Shown here piece by piece: positions 44,919 to 49,008 of a stretch of 49,008 bases of DNA. The number at the start of each line of letters is the position of its first letter. Position 1 is the stretch's first letter. Location: the NCBI GenBank assembly GCA_902773055.1, contig CACYCZ010000067.1:1-49008 (forward strand), written 5' to 3'. The notes beneath the pieces were generated by a model that was given only the letters and a program-made list of their open reading frames with translations, did no database searches and was not told the origin of the DNA. This DNA is from an uncultured Bacteroidales bacterium (GTDB lineage: Bacteria; Bacteroidota; Bacteroidia; Bacteroidales; Bacteroidaceae). Made by a program: the position numbers and the translations under genes.

Positions 44919-45959
44919 ATGAATAACGTATTTGTATATTGTGAGATTGAAGGCAAAACGGTTGCCGATGTTAGTCTTGAACTCCTTACCAAAGGACGCA
45001 AATTGGCCAATACTCTTGGCGTACAACTTGAATGCATTTGTGCAGGATATAACTTAGGTGATATAGAGAAACAAGTTCTTCCCTATGGTGTGGATAAGGT
45101 CCATGTTTTTGATGCTGAAGGCCTGTTCCCCTATACATCTAATCCTCATACGGCTCTTGTCGTTAATTTATTTAAAGAAGAAAAACCACAGATATGCCTG
45201 ATGGGCGCAACCGTAATTGGTCGTGACCTCGGTCCTCGTGTATCTTCAAGTCTGCATAGCGGTTTGACGGCAGATTGTACTCAACTTGAAATCGGCGATT
45301 TTGAAACGAATGTGAAAAATGCTGATGGCGAGATGGTAAAGAAACAGTATACACAACAATTGTATCAGATTCGTCCTGCATTCGGCGGTAATATTGTGGC
45401 AACTATTGTCAATCCGGAACATCGTCCCCAAATGGCAACAGTGCGCGAGGGCGTGATGAAGAAGGAAATACTTGATGCTAACTACAAAGGGGAAGTAATC
45501 CGTCACGATGTGGCCAAATATGTCCCCGAAACGGAGTATGTTGTAAAAGTTCTTGACCGTCATATTGAAAAGGCCAAGCACAATCTCAAAGGAGCCTCCA
45601 TCGTTGTTTCCGGAGGCTATGGAATGGGAAGCCGCGAAGGCTTTGACATGTTGTTTGAATTGGCTAAGGAACTACACGCAGAAGTAGGTGCAAGCCGTGC
45701 AGCAGTTGATGCCGGTTTTGCTGACCATGACCGTCAGATAGGCCAGACTGGTGTGACTGTACGTCCGAAGGTGTATATTGCATGTGGTATATCCGGCCAG
45801 ATACAACATATTGCCGGTATGCAGGACGCAGGAATTATCATTTCTATCAACAATGATCCTAATGCACCGATTAATACTATTGCGGATTATGTTATCAATG
45901 GTACTGTGGAAGAGGTAGTACCTAAGATGATTAAGTATTATAAGAAAAATTCAAAGTAA
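44919..45959 (+). CDS. etfA: Electron transfer flavoprotein alpha subunit
   Basis: FAD-carrying subunit of the electron transfer flavoprotein. The C-terminal FAD-binding domain holds the family signature: VSGGYGMGSREGFDMLFELA, VGASRAAVDAGFADHDRQIG, QTGVTVRPKVYIACGISGQI, QHIAGMQDAGIIISINNDPN and APINTIADYVINGTVEEVVP. The N-terminal half starts MNNVFVYCEIEGKTVADVSL. The length of 346 aa is normal, without a fused ferredoxin domain. It is packed between etfB and the acyl-CoA dehydrogenase gene with gaps of 2 bp on either side. Confidence 0.97.
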   Translation: MNNVFVYCEIEGKTVADVSLELLTKGRKLANTLGVQLECICAGYNLGDIEKQVLPYGVDKVHVFDAEGLFPYTSNPHTALVVNLFKEEKPQICLMGATVIGRDLGPRVSSSLHSGLTADCTQLEIGDFETNVKNADGEMVKKQYTQQLYQIRPAFGGNIVATIVNPEHRPQMATVREGVMKKEILDANYKGEVIRHDVAKYVPETEYVVKVLDRHIEKAKHNLKGASIVVSGGYGMGSREGFDMLFELAKELHAEVGASRAAVDAGFADHDRQIGQTGVTVRPKVYIACGISGQIQHIAGMQDAGIIISINNDPNAPINTIADYVINGTVEEVVPKMIKYYKKNSK

Positions 45960-45961
45960 AA

Positions 45962-47683
45962 ATGGCAAACTTCTATACAGATAATCCGGAGATTAAGTTT
46001 CAACTTAGTCATCCACTGATGAAGCGCATTGTAGAACTCAAAGAGCGCTCATTCGCAGATAAAGATAAATACGATTATGCGCCCCAGAACTTTGAGGACG
46101 CTATTGATTCATACGACCGCGTACTGGAACTTACAGGCGATATTTCTGCCAATGTGATTGCGCAAAATGCTGAAGACGTAGATGCTGAAGGGCCTCATTG
46201 TGAAAATGGCCGTGTAAGGTATGCTTCCAAGACTTATGAAAACTTGGATACCACGGTCAAGGCTGGTTTGAACGGTGTTACAATGCCCCGGCGTTATGGT
46301 GGTTTGAATTTCCCGTGTGTTCCTTATACGGCGATAAATGAGATGATCGCTACAGCTGATGCGGGTTTTGAGAATATATGGTCATTGCAGGATTGTATTG
46401 AAACCTTGTATGAGTTTGGTGATGAAGACCAGCGTCAGCGCTATGTACCTCGTGTTTGTAAGGGTGAGACGATGTCAATGGACCTTACAGAACCTGATGC
46501 AGGCTCCGACCTTCAAAGCGTCATGCTCAAGGCTACTTATTCAGAGGAGGAGGGCTGTTGGTTGCTGAATGGCTGCAAGCGTTTCATCACTAATGGTGAC
46601 TCTGACATCCACTTGGTCCTGGCTCGTTCTGAGGAAGGAACGAAGGATGGCCGCGGACTCTCTATGTTTATCTATGATAAGAACCAGGGTGGTGTCAATG
46701 TACGCCGCATTGAGAATAAACTTGGTATTCATGGTTCTCCTACATGTGAATTGGTGTATAAAAATGCCAAAGCTGAGCTCTGCGGCAGCCGCAAACTGGG
46801 TCTTATCAAATACGTGATGGCATTGATGAATGGTGCTCGTCTGGGTATAGCTGCTCAGAGTGTCGGCATTTCTCAGGCTGCCTATAACGAGGGCTTAGCT
46901 TATGCTAAAGATCGCAAACAGTTTGGCAAGGCCATTATCAACTTCCCTGCTGTGTATGACATGCTGGCGCTGATGAAGGCCAAACTGGATGCAGGTCGTT
47001 CTTTGTTGTATGCAACAGCACGTTATGTAGATATTTACAAGGCTCTAGAGGATATTGCCCGTGAGCGTACACTGACTCCGGAGGAACGTCAGGAAATGAA
47101 GACATTCAGCAGACTGGCGGATGCCTTTACTCCGTTGTCAAAGGGTATGAATTCAGAATATTGCAACCAGAATTCGTATGATTCAATCCAGATTCACGGT
47201 GGTTCAGGTTTCATGTTGGAGTATGCTTGCCAACGTCTGTATCGTGATGCCCGTATTACAAGTATATACGAGGGTACGACTCAGTTGCAGGTGGTTGCCG
47301 CTATCCGTTATGTAACCAATGGCTTCTATGGTCAGCATATTGCAGACTTGGAGAAGGAAGCTGTGGCACCTGAATTCCAGGCACTGAAAGAGCGTGTGGC
47401 TAAGATGGGTGCACGTTATAATGCCTGTGTCGGCAAGGTTGTTGAACTGAAGGATCAGGAATATCAGGACCTCGTTGCCCGTCACCTCTATGAGATGGCT
47501 GCTGATATTATCATGTGTCACCTTATCCTTGCTGATGCCAGCAAGGATGCCAACCTTTTCGGCAAGAGTGCAAGGGTATATGTCAATTTCGTTACAGCCG
47601 AAATTGAGAAGCATGCCAGCTTCGTAGAGAATCTTAATCCTGCGGATGTCGCAGACTACCGTCAGGTTGAGTCTACTGAATAA
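45962..47683 (+). CDS. Acyl-CoA dehydrogenase family protein
   Basis: FAD-dependent dehydrogenase expected to pass electrons to the EtfAB encoded directly upstream. Motifs include MTEPDAGSDLQS-type flavin/substrate segment (read as MDLTEPDAGSDLQS), NGCKRFITNGDSDIHLVLAR, GARLGIAAQSVGISQAAYNE, YAKDRKQFGKAIINFPAVYD, and IQIHGGSGFMLEYACQRLYRD-like sequence ending in the catalytic-glutamate motif SIYEGTTQLQ near residue 436. At 573 aa it is longer than short-chain enzymes and has an extra C-terminal helical extension, as in long-chain-type and Bacteroidetes members. The chain length of its substrate is unknown. A strong terminator follows. Confidence 0.95.
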   Translation: MANFYTDNPEIKFQLSHPLMKRIVELKERSFADKDKYDYAPQNFEDAIDSYDRVLELTGDISANVIAQNAEDVDAEGPHCENGRVRYASKTYENLDTTVKAGLNGVTMPRRYGGLNFPCVPYTAINEMIATADAGFENIWSLQDCIETLYEFGDEDQRQRYVPRVCKGETMSMDLTEPDAGSDLQSVMLKATYSEEEGCWLLNGCKRFITNGDSDIHLVLARSEEGTKDGRGLSMFIYDKNQGGVNVRRIENKLGIHGSPTCELVYKNAKAELCGSRKLGLIKYVMALMNGARLGIAAQSVGISQAAYNEGLAYAKDRKQFGKAIINFPAVYDMLALMKAKLDAGRSLLYATARYVDIYKALEDIARERTLTPEERQEMKTFSRLADAFTPLSKGMNSEYCNQNSYDSIQIHGGSGFMLEYACQRLYRDARITSIYEGTTQLQVVAAIRYVTNGFYGQHIADLEKEAVAPEFQALKERVAKMGARYNACVGKVVELKDQEYQDLVARHLYEMAADIIMCHLILADASKDANLFGKSARVYVNFVTAEIEKHASFVENLNPADVADYRQVESTE

Positions 47684-47709
47684 GCATAAGCAGATTTCAC
47701 TATAATAGG

Positions 47710-47739
47710 AAAGGCCACTCTGTAGGGAGTGGCCTTTTT
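47710..47739 (+). terminator. Terminator after the acyl-CoA dehydrogenase gene
   Basis: Perfect 11-bp stem AAAGGCCACTC (47710-47720) and GAGTGGCCTTT (47727-47737), 6-nt loop, continuing TT then GTTTG. Confidence 0.92.
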
Positions 47740-47863
47740 GTTTGTGGATATTCGTGTGTCCAGTTCTTCGTGGTTTATGTGACCTGACGCAGGGGCTGAT
47801 GATTTATTGGTTTTTATCAGGACTTGAAATCTGTTATGTAATCTGTATGCTGATTTCTGCTGT

Positions 47864-48319
47864 TTACCACTTCAGTTCATCTTGAAGTATGTTGCCGTCA
47901 GTCATTGGGCTGTCGGCATCGGTAAAGGCATTTGCCTTGTACTGGATGCATAGCATGGTCAGGTTTTCCGTACCGGTGTTCTTCAGTGCGCGCTTGCCTT
48001 CGGGTGATACGCGGATGATAGTACCCTCGCCGACAGGGAAGATTTCGCCGTCTACCTGATACAGTCCTTTACCTTTTAATATAATGTATAGTTCTTCGTG
48101 TGTTTTGTGCGTGTGCAGGAATCCGCTGTCTTGTCCTGGCACTAATGTCTGGAAACTCAGTTCGCTGCCTGTGGCTCCAACGGCCTGACCGGCAAAGACC
48201 TTGCCTTTCAGTGTGAAGTCTGGTCCCATTGGAAGTTCGTGCTCAATAATCTCATTCATTTTTCCGACAGTTACTGCGGTGAAATTTTTTCCGGTCTTGA
48301 TTGTTTTGATTTCTTTCAT
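47864..48319 (-). CDS. Cupin-domain protein
   Basis: Small single-domain beta-barrel protein, 151 aa. The metal-binding cupin motif 1 appears as GFLHTHKTHEELYIILKGKG (about residues 68-87) with two histidines and a glutamate, and motif 2 follows (DGEIFPVGEGTIIRVSPEG). Cupins of this size may be isomerases, dioxygenases or sugar-binding regulators, so no reaction is assigned. The open frame extends to 48394, but the ATG at 48319 follows a TACCTTTG promoter box and gives the family-like start MKEIKTIKTGKNFT. It is convergent with the acyl-CoA dehydrogenase gene. Confidence 0.9.
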   Translation of the reverse strand: MKEIKTIKTGKNFTAVTVGKMNEIIEHELPMGPDFTLKGKVFAGQAVGATGSELSFQTLVPGQDSGFLHTHKTHEELYIILKGKGLYQVDGEIFPVGEGTIIRVSPEGKRALKNTGTENLTMLCIQYKANAFTDADSPMTDGNILQDELKW

Positions 48320-48341
48320 AATTCTTGAGTATTTGTTGTTA

Positions 48342-48349
48342 CAAAGGTA
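48342..48349 (-). promoter_or_regulatory. Promoter -7 box of the cupin gene
   Basis: TACCTTTG on the minus strand, followed by TAACA, matches TAnnTTTG, 23 bp before the ATG. Confidence 0.65.
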
Positions 48350-48490
48350 ATGATTTTTGTCTTTTCTATGTAAACCGTTGTGTCGTATTTTCAAAGTTTT
48401 TGCCTGGTTTTTGTGATTATTGTATGCGATTCGCCGTCTGTCTTGACCTGAATTTATCTTTTCCCCATACGCAAAAAGTCATCCGTCAGC

Positions 48491-48608
48491 CAACCCTCTC
48501 AGAAGGCACTGCAGAGGGGGCGAATTTTGCAGGCCTACGGGTTTTCACTGGCAGGCCTGCCAGTTTCAACGCGCAGGCCTGCCAGTGAAAACGCTCGGGA
48601 CGGGGAAA
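48491..48608 (-). repeat. 118-bp palindromic element, copy 2 (inverted relative to copy 1)
   Basis: The flanks are the reverse complement of copy 1 at 15451-15568, with about 5 differences in the 50-bp flank. The 19-bp arms (48541-48559 and 48574-48592) are identical to copy 1. The 14-nt loop CCAGTTTCAACGCG (48560-48573) reads in the same plus-strand direction as in copy 1 (13 of 14 identical), so the loop is flipped relative to the flanks. Confidence 0.85.
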
Positions 48609-48752
48609 AAACACACTCTCTCCAAAGCAGCGGGAAAAAGATGTTTTTTGATTTTTTTGAATGACTTCCGTGCCAGCCAATACCCAGTGAGAAACTTTTA
48701 ATGGAAATTGTAAATATTTATCATACATCCTCGTTGATTCTTTGTTTTTTCG

Positions 48753-48760
48753 TATATTTG
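48753..48760 (+). promoter_or_regulatory. Promoter -7 box of an unassigned transcript
   Basis: TATATTTG followed by CAACAATG matches TAnnTTTG. There is no clear TTTG at -33. Confidence 0.5.
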
Positions 48761-48949
48761 CAACAATGTACTTCCAATCGCCGTAAACGGCGCATGCTAC
48801 TGGCTGGAATCCCTGAGCGCAGGGTGGTAGTGCAGATTTTGTGGAAAAATATTAACAAGCGTTTGCTGTTATTCGGAAAGCCTTACGAATCTACCACATT
48901 CGAAATGAACAAAATCCGAAGGAATAAGTTGCAAACGTCTGTGCGTTAA
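48761..48949 (+). ncRNA. Candidate structured RNA or small ORF
   Basis: Downstream of the 48753 promoter box are the hairpins CGCCG/CGGCG (48779-48792), CCCTG/CAGGG (48811-48824) and CGAAT/ATTCG (48886-48902). The 7-nt loop of the last, CTACCAC (48891-48897), is complementary to GTGGTAG at 48824-48830, which would make a pseudoknot. An open frame (48794-48949) covers the same stretch, so RNA and peptide readings compete. No known RNA family is recognised. Confidence 0.25.
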
Positions 48950-49008
48950 GCATGGGCGTGACTTATCTGGATTTTGTGGGCTTGTGGTAGAGCCTGTAAG
49001 GCATGGAT

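Larger units (their letters stand above)
48320..49008. other. Terminal region with palindromic element and an unassigned transcript
   Basis: About 690 bp without a recognised gene. It holds the cupin promoter, the palindromic element at 48491-48608, and a TATATTTG promoter box at 48753-48760. The segment after that box has several local hairpins and also an open frame from the ATG at 48794 to 48949 for a basic 51-aa peptide (MLLAGIPERRVVVQ..., ending NKLQTSVR). I cannot decide between a small gene, a structured RNA and noise. Confidence 0.45.

Overview
The window looks like chromosomal DNA of a Bacteroidales bacterium, most likely Prevotella or a close relative. The support is the many TAnnTTTG (-7) promoter boxes, a short primary sigma factor without region 1.1, secreted proteins ending in type IX secretion-like tails, a Fur-family/purA/DUF5606 operon, and a dipeptidyl peptidase III with the Bacteroides-type HECLGH and EEARADL motifs. 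Most of the DNA is ordinary housekeeping. I see no rRNA, tRNA, prophage, transposase or CRISPR array.

Layout. 0-8.3 kb: a secreted GHL10 glycoside hydrolase-like protein, a membrane pyrophosphatase and a lipoprotein aldose 1-epimerase on the minus strand, then argR. 8.5-15.2 kb: a minus-strand operon of a TlpA-like thioredoxin and the AddA/AddB recombination helicase-nucleases. 15.9-23.0 kb: a plus-strand operon of an anchored protein of unknown function and two tandem secreted EEP phosphatase/nuclease paralogs with discoidin domains. 23.1-26.6 kb: pepT and a CPA2 cation/proton antiporter. 26.9-31.8 kb: a tight minus-strand operon of dpp III, an AlkD-like HEAT protein, a Fur-family regulator, purA and a DUF5606 gene. 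31.9-35.5 kb: recQ, a reduced GH127-like gene and upp. 36.1-38.0 kb: groES-groEL. 38.1-43.9 kb: two small lineage-type hypotheticals, queA-nudix, rpoD, an AraC regulator and a DUF2027 protein. 44.0-47.7 kb: etfB-etfA-acyl-CoA dehydrogenase, which should form one electron-transfer unit. 47.9-49.0 kb: a cupin gene and a promoter followed by unassigned sequence.

The most interesting content is intergenic. Two 118-bp palindromic elements (15451-15568 and 48491-48608) are near-identical inverted copies whose 14-nt central loop is flipped relative to the flanks. A second repeat family of 21-bp tandem units with GAACGTACGTTC-like palindromic cores occurs upstream of the GHL10 gene and again upstream of groES, and in one frame it also reads as a heptapeptide repeat (MFSVGER-like).

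Functional calls rest on motifs I could read in the translations. No database search was run, so names are family-level and gene symbols are given only where the motif set is distinctive.
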